Positions 23,896 through 33,257 are shown, counted from the stretch's first letter. The stretch is DNA of 64,000 nt from Phaeodactylibacter sp. (GCA_024102975.1 JAGFJD010000445.1:20714-84713), one strand, 5' to 3'. Notes: generated from the sequence alone by a model not told the origin. A program made the numbers and translations.

Positions 23896-26765
23896 CAGCT
23901 GGGTTTTCTTTTGGCGAAACGCAGCGACAAAAATACAAATAGCCCAATTAACAATGCGTATACCCAGGCGGGAAATATTTGCCCGCTGACGGCTATCGGG
24001 GCCATATCGCCGGTAAGGGTGAAAGCCGCCCAGAAGAAGGGGTGAGCGTGCATGGCGCCGGGCTGGGAGATGAACTGCAGTTTAGCGGCCCGGAGCGCTT
24101 CGTCTTTGGGGCGCCCGTCTTTCAGTTGTTGGTAAAAAGACGCCATCAGTGCCGCCGATTCCCGGTCGCTTACCCGCCACAATGTGGTAGCCAGGCTTTT
24201 TGCCCCGGCATAGGAGAATCCCCGGGCGATGCTGATCACTCCTTCCCCCCGCCTCAGCTCGCCCACGCCGGATTCGCAGGCGCTGATCACGACCAGGTCT
24301 GCCTGCAGGCGCAGGGAGTAAAGGTCTTTGGCGTAGAGCAGTTCGTTTTGAAGGGTGTCGGGCACTTCGGCGAAAGCCAGGTAGGAGTATTCGCCCTCCT
24401 CGTCGTTGGCTTTGGCGTGTGTAGCCAGGTGTATGATACTGTAGTAGGGCGCATCGGCCAGGAAGCGTTCGCGGGTGGCGTCCGTTCCCTTGTAGACACG
24501 GGTGCGCAACAGCCGCTTGATGGCCTGTACTTCTTTTACATTGCCTGTCAGCCTGCCCAGGTTGCGGCGGCGGGAAGCCAGCGAGGTGTCCTGTCCGGGC
24601 GGGTCGCTGAAGGAGGGGGCAAAGGCGAGGACCCAACGGCGGCGGGCCGCATAGGCAGCGGTTTTCATTTCCTGGAGCAACCGGGCAGAGTGGGCGTAGC
24701 TGATCTGGAAGTCCCGGATCAGATAGGGATACGACGAGAAGTTTCGGAATGCCGGGCCGGCAGCTTCCCGCAGCAAGGCTTCAAAAGGCACATACTCCAG
24801 TATGCCGTCCGGAACGATGATGAGGCGCTCCGGCAACAGGTGGGCCACCGGTTGCACCAGGCTTTGATATAGCTGGTATCCATAGGCGGCGTATTGCTCC
24901 GCCAGCGAATCCTCCTGCGACTGGCTCCACCCGTAAATGCTTTCCCGAAAGCCGAGCACAGCTTCGGCCAGGCCTTTTTCCTTCGGTTTTTTTACGATTG
25001 ACACGTCCCCCTGCCGGATAACGAACAGGAACAGATGATCGTCTCCCAGAAAATACTGCAGCAAGGCCTGGCCGGGCGCCAGCAGCCCTTCCTGTATTTC
25101 CCGGGGCGCCAGCGGGGCTGCCGGATACCGGAGCCGGTGCTCCTTCGGATGTTGCCGCCGAATGGAATCCATAACCTGGTGGTACGCCTGCTTGAGGTTG
25201 AAAATCTCGCTGTTGAGTTCGTGAACTTCCGGGCCGCCATCTCCACCTTGCTGCAGTTCATATCGACGGTTTTCCCGCTCAATGATGGCCTTTTTCAGCC
25301 GGTTCTCTTCTTCCTGCAAACTTTCCGGAATTGCGGAAGCAAGAACGGCCCCCGCCATCTGCATGGCTTCCTTCAATAACAAAGCCTTGCTGCGCTCCGC
25401 ATAACCAAACGCCTGCTCCAGGTATAAAAGGCTGTCCGATTCCTGATACAGGTGGTACTTGCAGTTGATCGCCGCCTCGAAAATGTAATAAAACCGCTCC
25501 AGCAAATACTGCTTCGACCCCGGCTCGGTGAAAGTGCTGTTGATGTACTCGATCAGCTCGATGCAAAGGTCAAACCAGTACGAGGCTTCGTGCAGCTGGC
25601 TCTTCCCCCATCCTGCTTCATAGGCTTTTTGATGGTTCTTGGCTTTGAAGTAGAGGGTGATGAGGAGGTCATCAAGGGTATTCTTGTGATTTTCAAAGGG
25701 ATGGTCTGATTTTTTGTCAAATTCTAAAACTTCAAAACATCTATTCATGTATATTTCTGCTAACTTAAATCTTTTCAGGTTTGTATAACAAGCAGCAATT
25801 TTGGAATAGACATTTGCAACATAACCATTTTCCTGGTCGCCTAATATCTCAAAGATTTCCACTACTTTTTGGAATTTACTAATGGCTTTTTCATATTCCT
25901 TAAAGTAGTAATGAGTATTCCCAATAAGATCGATCGAATAGGCAACTCGTTTAGAATGATTACCAAATAATTGTTTACATAGAATCAATTCTTCATTAAA
26001 ACTTCGTATCGCTTTTTCATAATCATCAAAATAATTATATGCTCTCCCTTTCTTTTCGAGAATACTAATCATTTTTTTATCTCTATCAGGGTATGGAAGT
26101 TTTTTTGCATGGGAGGTTGCCTTATCAAGGTGTTCTAGCGAAGAAGATTTTTTCCCAAGAAACTTGTAGCATTCTCCCATTGAAATGTGGATATCTGCAA
26201 GGTTTTCCCTTGGGCAATCGCTTGATTCATAGCAAATTGCCAATAGCTTATTAAAACAATCTATGGCCAGTACGTGGTCATTCAATCGGTTATAGGTTTT
26301 GCCCAAGGCTGCATAGAGTTTCACCAGAGTTTCACCACTAATAGGAGAAACAGGATTAGAGTTAAAGATATTTAAAGCTAATTTATAAGCATTTAATGCA
26401 TCCTGCCACCTTCTTTCCTTTGAAAAAGAAAATCCTTTTAAAAAAAACAATTCAAATAACTCTTCATCAAATTTAGATAAACCTACTGCATTAAAAAGCA
26501 GTTCTGTATCTTCTAGCCAATAAAGGGCTTCTTTATATTTTTTCTCGTCAGTTAAACAAATTGCGATTTGCACCTTTCGAGATAGAACTTCTTCCTGTTC
26601 TTCTTCTAAAAAGTTTTCTTCTTTTATGATTTTATTTATCCAAGATTGGTAATGTGATAATGAATCTGAAGAGCAAGTAAATGCATTCTCCGGTTGAGAA
26701 TTTTGCTGAAACGTTTTGAAAGGAGAGATCAACAGGAATATGGATAAAATTGGTACAGGTCCCAT
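23895..26765 (-). CDS. TPR-CHAT caspase-like protein with membrane anchor
   Basis: 956 residues. An N-terminal signal-like segment (MGPVPILSIFLLISPF) is followed by about 12 TPR repeats (residues 50-420, e.g. LVKLYAALGKTYNRLNDHVLA, RVAYSIDLIGNTHYYFKEYEKA), a linker helix region, and a CHAT protease domain (about 580-920) with the catalytic pair His (IIHLATHAKA) and Cys (VISACESGVGE). A C-terminal membrane helix (AWVYALLIGLFVFLSLRFA) anchors it, with the CHAT domain probably periplasmic if the signal is used. TPR-CHAT proteins are proteases switched on by a sensor and used in signalling or defence. Base composition breaks inside the gene near 25650: the N-terminal half is AT-rich, the C-terminal half GC-rich. 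Promoter box at 26846. Confidence 0.88.
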   Translation of the reverse strand: MGPVPILSIFLLISPFKTFQQNSQPENAFTCSSDSLSHYQSWINKIIKEENFLEEEQEEVLSRKVQIAICLTDEKKYKEALYWLEDTELLFNAVGLSKFDEELFELFFLKGFSFSKERRWQDALNAYKLALNIFNSNPVSPISGETLVKLYAALGKTYNRLNDHVLAIDCFNKLLAICYESSDCPRENLADIHISMGECYKFLGKKSSSLEHLDKATSHAKKLPYPDRDKKMISILEKKGRAYNYFDDYEKAIRSFNEELILCKQLFGNHSKRVAYSIDLIGNTHYYFKEYEKAISKFQKVVEIFEILGDQENGYVANVYSKIAACYTNLKRFKLAEIYMNRCFEVLEFDKKSDHPFENHKNTLDDLLITLYFKAKNHQKAYEAGWGKSQLHEASYWFDLCIELIEYINSTFTEPGSKQYLLERFYYIFEAAINCKYHLYQESDSLLYLEQAFGYAERSKALLLKEAMQMAGAVLASAIPESLQEEENRLKKAIIERENRRYELQQGGDGGPEVHELNSEIFNLKQAYHQVMDSIRRQHPKEHRLRYPAAPLAPREIQEGLLAPGQALLQYFLGDDHLFLFVIRQGDVSIVKKPKEKGLAEAVLGFRESIYGWSQSQEDSLAEQYAAYGYQLYQSLVQPVAHLLPERLIIVPDGILEYVPFEALLREAAGPAFRNFSSYPYLIRDFQISYAHSARLLQEMKTAAYAARRRWVLAFAPSFSDPPGQDTSLASRRRNLGRLTGNVKEVQAIKRLLRTRVYKGTDATRERFLADAPYYSIIHLATHAKANDEEGEYSYLAFAEVPDTLQNELLYAKDLYSLRLQADLVVISACESGVGELRRGEGVISIARGFSYAGAKSLATTLWRVSDRESAALMASFYQQLKDGRPKDEALRAAKLQFISQPGAMHAHPFFWAAFTLTGDMAPIAVSGQIFPAWVYALLIGLFVFLSLRFAKRKPS

Positions 26766-27284
26766 CTTTTTGTCAAAAAATTAACATTTTTTTTTGTGAA
26801 GTCATTAAAAAAATATCTCCGTGCATGAAAAGTTGGGTAAAGACTCAAAGATAACGACTCAAGACAAAGCATTCGGCATAGGATTCCTGCAAAGCCCTCA
26901 ACGCCAAATCCGCGCGGTTTGGTATCCAAGCACTATCCTTGGTTTTACAAAATTAAAGTCTGGTTTTTCATTTGGGGATAACCAAGGCCTAACGACCTAC
27001 CCTGGCAATGGATTATCAGCCCTACGGGATTATGGCCTTCCAATGCCGGTCCTGGGATCACCAAAGGCAGCTACGTAATCTGTTACTATCAGGATTTTTC
27101 ATTTCTTACTACAGCCAGTTTGAGTTGTCCAGGTGGATATTTGTTGAGAAGATGCGGAAGATGGCTGCAATGAGTTGATCATAGAGATGATAGCTTAATG
27201 TGCGGCAGAGAAGCAATAGCGTCAGATATTCAACGCGTTTTCTGTTTTCCGGAAGAGCTATCGGTTAAATGTTTTGCAATCGGG
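26766..27284. other. AT-rich intergenic region upstream of the CHAT gene
   Basis: 520 bp, no supported gene. One 85-codon frame (26821-27078, plus) and a 56-codon frame from 27008 show no family features and no ribosome site. It holds the CHAT promoter box. It is probably decayed sequence. Confidence 0.4.
26846..26853 (-). promoter_or_regulatory. -7 promoter box for the CHAT-CYTH unit
   Basis: TATCTTTG on the minus strand, 80 bp before the CHAT ATG; no -33 TTG at standard spacing. Confidence 0.45.
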
Positions 27285-27326
27285 AAAAAAAATAGCTTCT
27301 CTTCCACTTAAAGGGAAGAGAAGCTA
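27285..27326 (-). terminator. Intrinsic terminator of rpsA
   Basis: AGCTTCTCTTCC (27294-27305) and GGAAGAGAAGCT (27314-27325) pair perfectly over 12 bp. On the minus strand the stem is followed by eight T residues (plus A-tract 27285-27292). Confidence 0.87.
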
Positions 27327-27352
27327 AAGTTAGAGATAGAAGAAAAATTGGG

Positions 27353-29551
27353 CTATTTGTCTTCTTCTTCTGATTCCTTATTATCTTCTTCGTCATTATC
27401 CTGGTCCTGCAGCTGCTCCTTCAACTCCGAAAAAGCGGCCAAATCGCCGAGGGTTGACTTTTCGACGGAGGACTGCGTCTTTTTGACGGCGCGGCTGGTA
27501 CGTCGGCGTTCTTCCTGTTTTTCTTTGCGGACCTCCTGTTCGGCTTCGCGTTCGATATCTTCGCGGTAGCGGAGGTGGGAAACCAGGATGCGCTTGTCGT
27601 CGCGGTTGAATTCGATGACTTTGACGGTCAGCACCTCATCCACTTCGGCCAGTTGGCCGTCTTCCTTGCGGATGTGTTTGATCGGGGCGAAGGCTTCCAG
27701 GCCGTAGGGCATCTGTACGATGGCGCCCCGGTCGTCGCGGCGGACGATGGTGGCCTCGTGGTAAGAGCCGACGGGGAATACGTTTTCGAATGTATCCCAG
27801 GGGTTCTCTTCCAGTTGCTTATGGCCGAGGGAGAGCTTGCGGTTGTCCTTGTCGATCTCGAGGATCATGATATCGATCGTCTCACCTACCCTGGTGAATT
27901 CCGAGGGGTGGGAGAAGCGCTTGGTCCACGACAGGTCGGAGATGTGGATCATGCCGCCGATGCCTTCCTGCAGTTCGACAAATACGCCATAGGGGGTGAG
28001 GTTTTTGACCTCGCCGCTGTGGCGGCTGCCTTCGGGGAAGCGCACTTCGATGTCGCTCCAGGGGTCCTTGGACAGTTGTTTGATGGAGAGGGACATCTTG
28101 CGGTCGTCGCGGTCGATGGTCACCACTTTGGCCTCGTACTCCTGCCCCAGCTTGAAGAACTCGCGGGCGTTGATCGGCTGGTTGCTCCAGCTCACCTCGG
28201 ACACGTGGATGAGGCCTTCCACGCCGGGCTGTATTTCCAGGAAGGCGCCATAGTCCTCGATGTTGACGATCTTGCCTTTGACGACGGACCCTTCCCTGAT
28301 CTCTTCGCTGAGGACCTCCCACGGGTGGGGTTGCAGCTGCTTGAGGCCGAGGGATATCCGCTTCTTGTTCTCGTCGAAGTCGAGCACAACCACGTTGATC
28401 TTCTGGTTGAGCGACAGCACCTCGCTGGGGTGGCTGATGCGGCCCCAGGAAATGTCGGTGATGTACAGGAGGCCGTCTACGCCGCCCAGGTCGAGGAAGG
28501 CGCCGAAGTCCGTAATGTTCTTGACGAGGCCTTCGAGAACCTGCCCTTTTTCGAGGCTGGCAATGATGGCTTCGCGCTGCTCCTGCAGGTCGCTTTCGAT
28601 GAGGGCTTTATGGGAGACCACGGCGTTCTTGATCTGCTCGTTGATCTTGACCACTCTGAACTCCATCGTCTTGCCGACGTATGAATCGTAATCGATGATG
28701 GGCTTAATGTCGATCTGGGAACCCGGGAGAAAAGTCTCCAGGCCACCGCAGTCGACGATCAGGCCGCCTTTGGTCTTGCTGATCACCGTGCCTTTCAGTA
28801 CCGTCCTGTTCTCATAAGAGTCGACGATGTTCTCCCAGGCGCGCAGCAGTTTGGCCTTGCGGCGGGAGAGTACCAGCTGTCCGCGGGCGTCTTCCTGTTG
28901 TTCGACGTAAACTTCAACTTCGTCACCGACGGCCAGGTCGGGGTTCTCGCGAAATTCGGAAAGGGAGACCAGTCCGTCGGACTTGAAGTTGATATCCAGG
29001 ACGACATCGCCGTCGTGGATGGACGTCACCTTGCCCTTTACGATCTCGTTTTCAAATACGGAAGTCAGCGTGGACTCGTATTGTTCCGTGTACTTCTCGA
29101 CTTCTTCTTCGCTGTAGGAAGAACCCAGCCCGGATTTGTTCCCGACCGACCAGTCGAAATCATCGTGAGCGGTTTCGGCGATTACGGTTTCCTCTTCCGG
29201 CAATTCGATCTCTTCATCTTCATCTTCCTCCTCTTCCTCGCCATCGTCGGATGCTTCCACCTCTTCCTCTTCTGCCTCCACCTCTTCCTCTTCGGAATCT
29301 TCCTCTTCGGTTTCGACTTCTTCCCCGGCAGCCGGAGCGGCTACCTGCTCTTCTTCTGCTTCCTCCGTTTCAGCAGCCGGAGTTTCCTCCGCAGCTTCTT
29401 CTGCAACGGGCGCCTCTTCCTGTACCGGTTCTTCCGGGGCTTCTTCTTTGGCTTCAACGGCGGGCGCCGTTTCCTCCACCGGTTGTTCTACCGGCTGTTC
29501 TTCGGGCGTTTCCTGCCCTTCTTGTTCGATGTCTTTGTTGTCATCCAGCAT
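27353..29551 (-). CDS. rpsA: 30S ribosomal protein S1 with long acidic N-terminus
   Basis: 732 residues. S1 binds mRNA on the 30S subunit. Residues 1-130 are almost only Glu, Ala, Pro, Val and Asp, a disordered acidic tail. Six S1 OB-fold domains follow (about 165-660); domains 3-6 are plain (VLEGLVKNITDFGAFLDLGG, VVKGKIVNIEDYGAFLEI, SGEVKNLTPYGVFVEL, HEATIVRRDDRGAIVQM). The C-terminal tail is again acidic (DQDNDEEDNKESEEEDK). Extra N-terminal length is common in Bacteroidota S1 but this tail is long and very acidic. It is monocistronic, with a promoter box at 29594 and a strong terminator. Confidence 0.95.
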   Translation of the reverse strand: MLDDNKDIEQEGQETPEEQPVEQPVEETAPAVEAKEEAPEEPVQEEAPVAEEAAEETPAAETEEAEEEQVAAPAAGEEVETEEEDSEEEEVEAEEEEVEASDDGEEEEEDEDEEIELPEEETVIAETAHDDFDWSVGNKSGLGSSYSEEEVEKYTEQYESTLTSVFENEIVKGKVTSIHDGDVVLDINFKSDGLVSLSEFRENPDLAVGDEVEVYVEQQEDARGQLVLSRRKAKLLRAWENIVDSYENRTVLKGTVISKTKGGLIVDCGGLETFLPGSQIDIKPIIDYDSYVGKTMEFRVVKINEQIKNAVVSHKALIESDLQEQREAIIASLEKGQVLEGLVKNITDFGAFLDLGGVDGLLYITDISWGRISHPSEVLSLNQKINVVVLDFDENKKRISLGLKQLQPHPWEVLSEEIREGSVVKGKIVNIEDYGAFLEIQPGVEGLIHVSEVSWSNQPINAREFFKLGQEYEAKVVTIDRDDRKMSLSIKQLSKDPWSDIEVRFPEGSRHSGEVKNLTPYGVFVELQEGIGGMIHISDLSWTKRFSHPSEFTRVGETIDIMILEIDKDNRKLSLGHKQLEENPWDTFENVFPVGSYHEATIVRRDDRGAIVQMPYGLEAFAPIKHIRKEDGQLAEVDEVLTVKVIEFNRDDKRILVSHLRYREDIEREAEQEVRKEKQEERRRTSRAVKKTQSSVEKSTLGDLAAFSELKEQLQDQDNDEEDNKESEEEDK

Positions 29552-29593
29552 TGAAAGAATGCTTTTTTGGTTAACGAATATTTTTTAGCGGGG

Positions 29594-29601
29594 CAAAGGT
29601 A
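29594..29601 (-). promoter_or_regulatory. -7 promoter box for rpsA
   Basis: Minus-strand TACCTTTG, an exact TAnnTTTG match, 42 bp before the rpsA ATG. Confidence 0.6.
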
Positions 29602-29722
29602 CGGGAATTCTGCTGCAATAGAAAATATATTTTAGAAAAAGGCGCTGAATATTAGAAGGTTAAAGGCATTGAGCTGAAAATTCTTATTTTAGCGCAAATT
29701 ACTGAACAAAACGAAGAGTTAT

Positions 29723-31405
29723 ATGAGCGATCAACGCCCCTGGCTGAAACAATACCCCCATGGCGTTCCGGCCAATATCAACCCGGATGCTTATGCCACC
29801 CTGGTAGAACTGTTTGAGGAAACCTTTGAAAAGTACAGGAAGAAGCCCGCCTTTTCCTGTATGGGCAAGGAGATCACATTTGACCAGGTCGACAAGCAAT
29901 CCAGGAGTTTCGGCGCTTACCTGCAATCCCGGGGGTTGGAGCCGGGCGACAAGATCGCCATCATGATGCCCAACCTGCTGCAGTATCCCATCGTATTGTT
30001 CGGCGCGCTGCGGGCCGGGCTGGTTGTCGTCAATACGAACCCCCTCTATACCCCCCGGGAGATGCGGCACCAGTTTTCCGACTCGGGCGCAAAGGCAGTC
30101 GTCATCGCCGAGAACTTCGCCGCCAACCTGGAGCGAATCCTGGCCGATACCAATATTAAAACGGTAATCCCCACCAGCATCGGCGAAATGCTCGGCTTCC
30201 CGAAAAAACAGATCGTCAACTTTGTGGTGCGCAACATTCGCAAGATGGTGCCCAGGTACAACATCCCCAACACCGTTACCTTTACCGAAGCTGTAAACCA
30301 GGGCAAGCGGTTTTCGCTCAAGGAACACAAAGGCTCTGCCGATGATGTCATCCTGTTGCAGTATACCGGCGGCACCACCGGTGTCTCCAAGGGGGCTATG
30401 CTGACCAACCGCAACCTGGTGGCCAACATGCTGCAAATCCGTGCATGGATGATGCCTTTCCTCAAAGAAGGGGAGGAAATCGCCCTTTGCCCGCTTCCGA
30501 TGTACCACGTATTTGCCTTTACCGTCAACTGCCTGGCCCTGATGAGCATTGGCACCTTGTCGGTGCTGGTCACCAATGCGCGCGACCTCAGCTCGGTGAT
30601 CAAGGCCATGAAGGATTATCCGGTATCCCTGATGACCGGAGTGAATACTTTGTTCAATGCCCTGGCCAATCACAAAGACTTCGGCACGGTAGACTTCAGC
30701 AGCCTTAAAGTAACCGTGGGCGGGGCAATGGCCGTGCAGCGCCCCGTTGCCGAACAGTGGCAAAAGCTGACCGGCTGCCCGCTCTCCGAAGGCTACGGCA
30801 TGACGGAAGCCTCGCCGGTAGTGACCACCAACCCGCTCGACAATACCGGCCGCCTGGGCACCATCGGGCTGCCCATCCCGTCCACCGACGTGCGCATCGT
30901 CGACGACCACGGCAACATCCTGGGACCCAACCAGGCGGGCGAGCTCCAGGTCAAAGGGCCGCAGGTCATGAAGGGCTATTACAACCGCCCGGAAGATACG
31001 GCCAATACTATCGTGGACGGATGGCTGAAGACCGGCGACGTGGCCATGGCCACCGATGACGGCTTCTTCCAGATCGTCGACCGCCAGAAAGATATGATAC
31101 TCGTTTCCGGCTTCAACGTATATCCCAACGAGATCGAGGAATACGTCGCCTCCCACCCCAAAGTGCTGGAGTGCGCCGCCATCGGCATCCCCGATGAGAA
31201 ATCGGGAGAGGTGGTTAAGCTATTCGTCGTAAAAAAGGAGAAAAGCCTCAATGATAAGGAGATCATCGGCTACTGCCGCGAAGGCCTGACCAACTATAAG
31301 ATTCCCAGGCAGGTGGAGTTTCGCGACGAGCTGCCCAAGACGAACGTGGGCAAGATACTGAGGCGCAAGCTGCGGGAGGAGGAGATGGCGAAAAGGAAGG
31401 GCTGA
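29723..31405 (+). CDS. fadD: Long-chain fatty acid-CoA ligase
   Basis: 560 residues, the length of FadD. It activates long-chain fatty acids to acyl-CoA through an acyl-AMP. The AMP-binding P-loop is YTGGTTGVSKGAMLTNRN, the A4-A5 core GYGMTEASPVV (motif xxYGxTE), the A7 TGD in WLKTGDVAM, the fatty-acid gate-like region, then DRQKDMILVSGFNVYPNEIE (A8 hinge) and the C-terminal lysine in PKTNVGKILRRKL (A10). It stands alone on the plus strand, divergent from rpsA, followed by a repeat block before the RidA gene. Confidence 0.93.
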   Translation: MSDQRPWLKQYPHGVPANINPDAYATLVELFEETFEKYRKKPAFSCMGKEITFDQVDKQSRSFGAYLQSRGLEPGDKIAIMMPNLLQYPIVLFGALRAGLVVVNTNPLYTPREMRHQFSDSGAKAVVIAENFAANLERILADTNIKTVIPTSIGEMLGFPKKQIVNFVVRNIRKMVPRYNIPNTVTFTEAVNQGKRFSLKEHKGSADDVILLQYTGGTTGVSKGAMLTNRNLVANMLQIRAWMMPFLKEGEEIALCPLPMYHVFAFTVNCLALMSIGTLSVLVTNARDLSSVIKAMKDYPVSLMTGVNTLFNALANHKDFGTVDFSSLKVTVGGAMAVQRPVAEQWQKLTGCPLSEGYGMTEASPVVTTNPLDNTGRLGTIGLPIPSTDVRIVDDHGNILGPNQAGELQVKGPQVMKGYYNRPEDTANTIVDGWLKTGDVAMATDDGFFQIVDRQKDMILVSGFNVYPNEIEEYVASHPKVLECAAIGIPDEKSGEVVKLFVVKKEKSLNDKEIIGYCREGLTNYKIPRQVEFRDELPKTNVGKILRRKLREEEMAKRKG

Positions 31406-31418
31406 TCGAGGACAGGTC

Positions 31419-31595
31419 ATTGGTTATTACTGCGGCCGGGCGGGGGCTGGTTATTGGTTATTACAGGGGTTTTATGGAACCTGGTTATTGGTTATTCTGG
31501 CTACCTGAAGCCGGTGGTGTCATTCTGCACAATAACCTGCTCCCGCTCGAAGAGCCGGGAGCTTCATAATCAACAACCCTTCATAACCAATAACT
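31419..31595. repeat. GGTTATTGGTTATT repeats with inverted partner
   Basis: GGTTATTGGTTATT or a close variant occurs at about 31422, 31449 and 31482; ATAACCAATAACTC (about 31577) is the inverted partner. No gene seen. It is the same style of long low-complexity hairpin as other 3' ends here, with other words. Confidence 0.6.
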
Positions 31596-31666
31596 CCTTC
31601 CCATCCGCAAATACAAAATCCCGAAATACCTGTACCATCCAAATCAAAAGCTTAAACTTCCATAAA

Positions 31667-32089
31667 ATGCCTTCCAAAAAAATAGACGCCGCCAACGCCC
31701 CCAAGCCCGTCGGCCTGTACCCCCACGCCCGCCGCGCGGGCAATCTGCTGTTCCTCTCCGGCATCGGCCCCCGCGACCCGGAGACGGACGGCGTGCCCGG
31801 CCTAAAGCAAAGCCCCTCGGGCAACTATACCGAGTTTGACTTCGAAGCGCAGTGCCACTCCGTTTTCCGGAACGTGCGCCTCGTGCTGGAAGCCAGCGGC
31901 GCCCGCTGGGAAAACCTGGTGGATGTGACCGTCTTCCTGACCGACATGCAGCGCGACTTCCATACCTACAACCGCATTTACGCAGAGTACTTTAAAGACA
32001 ACCAGCCCTGCCGGACGACGGTGGGCATTGATGCGCTGCCAACGCCGATAGCTATAGAGCTGAAGTGTATAGCCGTTCTGGAATCCTGA
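31667..32089 (+). CDS. RidA family enamine/imine deaminase
   Basis: 140 residues from the ATG at 31667; the frame is open upstream only through repeat sequence. RidA proteins hydrolyse reactive enamines/imines made by PLP enzymes; one branch is 2-aminomuconate deaminase. The start APKPVGLYPHARRAGNLLFLSGIGPRDPETD is the usual strand pair; the arginine and glutamate of the active site lie in PCRTTVGIDALPTPIAIELKC. Trimer-forming cytosolic enzyme. The YPHARRAG motif is closer to the aminomuconate-deaminase branch than to classical RidA. Confidence 0.88.
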   Translation: MPSKKIDAANAPKPVGLYPHARRAGNLLFLSGIGPRDPETDGVPGLKQSPSGNYTEFDFEAQCHSVFRNVRLVLEASGARWENLVDVTVFLTDMQRDFHTYNRIYAEYFKDNQPCRTTVGIDALPTPIAIELKCIAVLES

Positions 32090-32166
32090 TGTCATGGCCG
32101 TCTGGGCAATGGCCGGGCGGCTCCGGAAGACGGGAATAACCGGCCAGTTGTCTCCCGTCGGCGGCA

Positions 32167-32553
32167 TCAGTTCAACCGCATCGGCGCCACCATCCGAAAC
32201 TGCGGAATGCCCACCTGAAATTCCTTGCTGTCCACATCGCGGCGCATGAGGTAGGCGCCGTGCATGCGGCCGATGCCGGTGGTGAGGTCACACCAGGACG
32301 CGTATTCGTGTTTCTGGCCGGGAGCAAGCACCGGCTGCTGCCCGATGACCCCTTCCCCTTCCACCTCGCGGATGGTGCCGTTGGAATCCCAGATGAACCA
32401 GTGGCGGCGCAGCAACTGCACCGTATCGGTGCCGAGGTTCTCTATAGTAATATGGTATGCGAAGATGTAACGATTGAGGGCCGGGCGGGAGTAAGCGGCC
32501 TGGTAGGAGGGCGTTACGGTGACCTTTATGCCTTCGGTGATGAGGGTTTCCAT
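32167..32553 (-). CDS. apaG: ApaG protein
   Basis: 128 residues. A fibronectin-III-like beta-sandwich protein. Signature: IFAYHITIENLGTDTVQLLRRHWFIWDSNG, then VEGEGVIGQQPVLAPGQKHEYASW, then GAYLMRRDVDSKEFQVGIPQF. In enterobacteria apaG is linked with Co2+/Mg2+ phenotypes and diadenosine tetraphosphate; its biochemical role is unclear. It is convergent to the RidA gene (77 bp between stops). Confidence 0.93.
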   Translation of the reverse strand: METLITEGIKVTVTPSYQAAYSRPALNRYIFAYHITIENLGTDTVQLLRRHWFIWDSNGTIREVEGEGVIGQQPVLAPGQKHEYASWCDLTTGIGRMHGAYLMRRDVDSKEFQVGIPQFRMVAPMRLN

Positions 32554-32574
32554 TACATTACTGTCCTTTTTTGT

Positions 32575-32690
32575 AACTATTTAGGTTTTATGGTATTTCG
32601 GTGTTATGGTTTTACGGTTGGCACAAAGCGGGCCCTGAGATGGCTTGGCCGCAACACCGGAACACCATAACACCGCCAAACCTAAACCGT
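32575..32690. repeat. Inverted repeat of GGTTTTATGG/CCATAACACC words
   Basis: Left arm rich in GGTTTTATGGTATTTCGGTG and GTTATGG (32585-32620), right arm AACACCGGAACACCATAACA (about 32655-32674) with CCAAACCTAAACCG. The same vocabulary occurs at 55135. It is between apaG (upstream side) and the stop of gmk. Confidence 0.6.
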
Positions 32691-32699
32691 TATTCTTTT

Positions 32700-33257
32700 T
32701 TAAATGAAATCTCTGACAATCATTTCGGCTTTCTCAAAGGCTTTTTCTAATACATCATTAACCAGCACCACGTCGAATTTGTTCTCATAAGCCATTTCCT
32801 CGGCGGCGCGGGCCAGTCTTTTTTTCAAGGTTGTTTCATCTTCGGTGCGGCGGGCAGTGAGGCGTTTTTCCAAGGCTGCCATGGATGGCGGTTTGACGAA
32901 GACGGCCAGGGCTTCGCGGGGGTAGGCCTGCTTGATGTTCATGGCGCCTTTGACGTCGATGTCGAAGATGATGTGTTTGCCTTCTGCCCAGAGGCGTTCC
33001 ACCTCGCTTTTGAGGGTGCCGTAGAAGAGGCCCTCGTATACTTCTTCCCACTCCACGAAAGCATCCTGGCCGATGAGTTCCTCGAAACGTTCCCGGCTGA
33101 TGAAGTAGTAATCGCGGCCTTCTTTTTCGTGGGGGCGCCGGGGGCGGGTGGTGGCGGAGATAGAAAAGGACAGCTCGTCGAATGTATCCAGGAGGTGGTG
33201 TACGATGGTCGTTTTGCCGGCCCCGGAGGGCGCGGCGAACAACAATAACTTGTTCAT
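32700..33257 (-). CDS. gmk: Guanylate kinase
   Basis: 185 residues. It phosphorylates GMP to GDP. P-loop APSGAGKTT (residues 9-17); GMP-binding SATTRPRRPHEKEGRDYYFISRERF; EVYEGLFYGTLKSEV; lid IDVKGAMNIKQAYP with FVKPPSMAALEKRLTARRTEDETTLKKRLARA. It overlaps yicC by four bases (ATGA-type), so the two are translated as a pair; yicC-gmk is a frequent order. Confidence 0.96.
   Translation of the reverse strand: MNKLLLFAAPSGAGKTTIVHHLLDTFDELSFSISATTRPRRPHEKEGRDYYFISRERFEELIGQDAFVEWEEVYEGLFYGTLKSEVERLWAEGKHIIFDIDVKGAMNIKQAYPREALAVFVKPPSMAALEKRLTARRTEDETTLKKRLARAAEEMAYENKFDVVLVNDVLEKAFEKAEMIVRDFI

Noticed and set aside
26821..27078. 85-codon plus frame upstream of the CHAT gene
   Set aside because: No recognisable features and it overlaps the CHAT promoter region.
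27575..28684. 369-codon plus frame opposite rpsA
   Set aside because: Mirror of S1 repeats; its repeated Val/Asp/Leu pattern follows from the S1 domains.
29699..31156. 485-codon open frame antisense to fadD
   Set aside because: Shadow of a clear acyl-CoA ligase; no family features.
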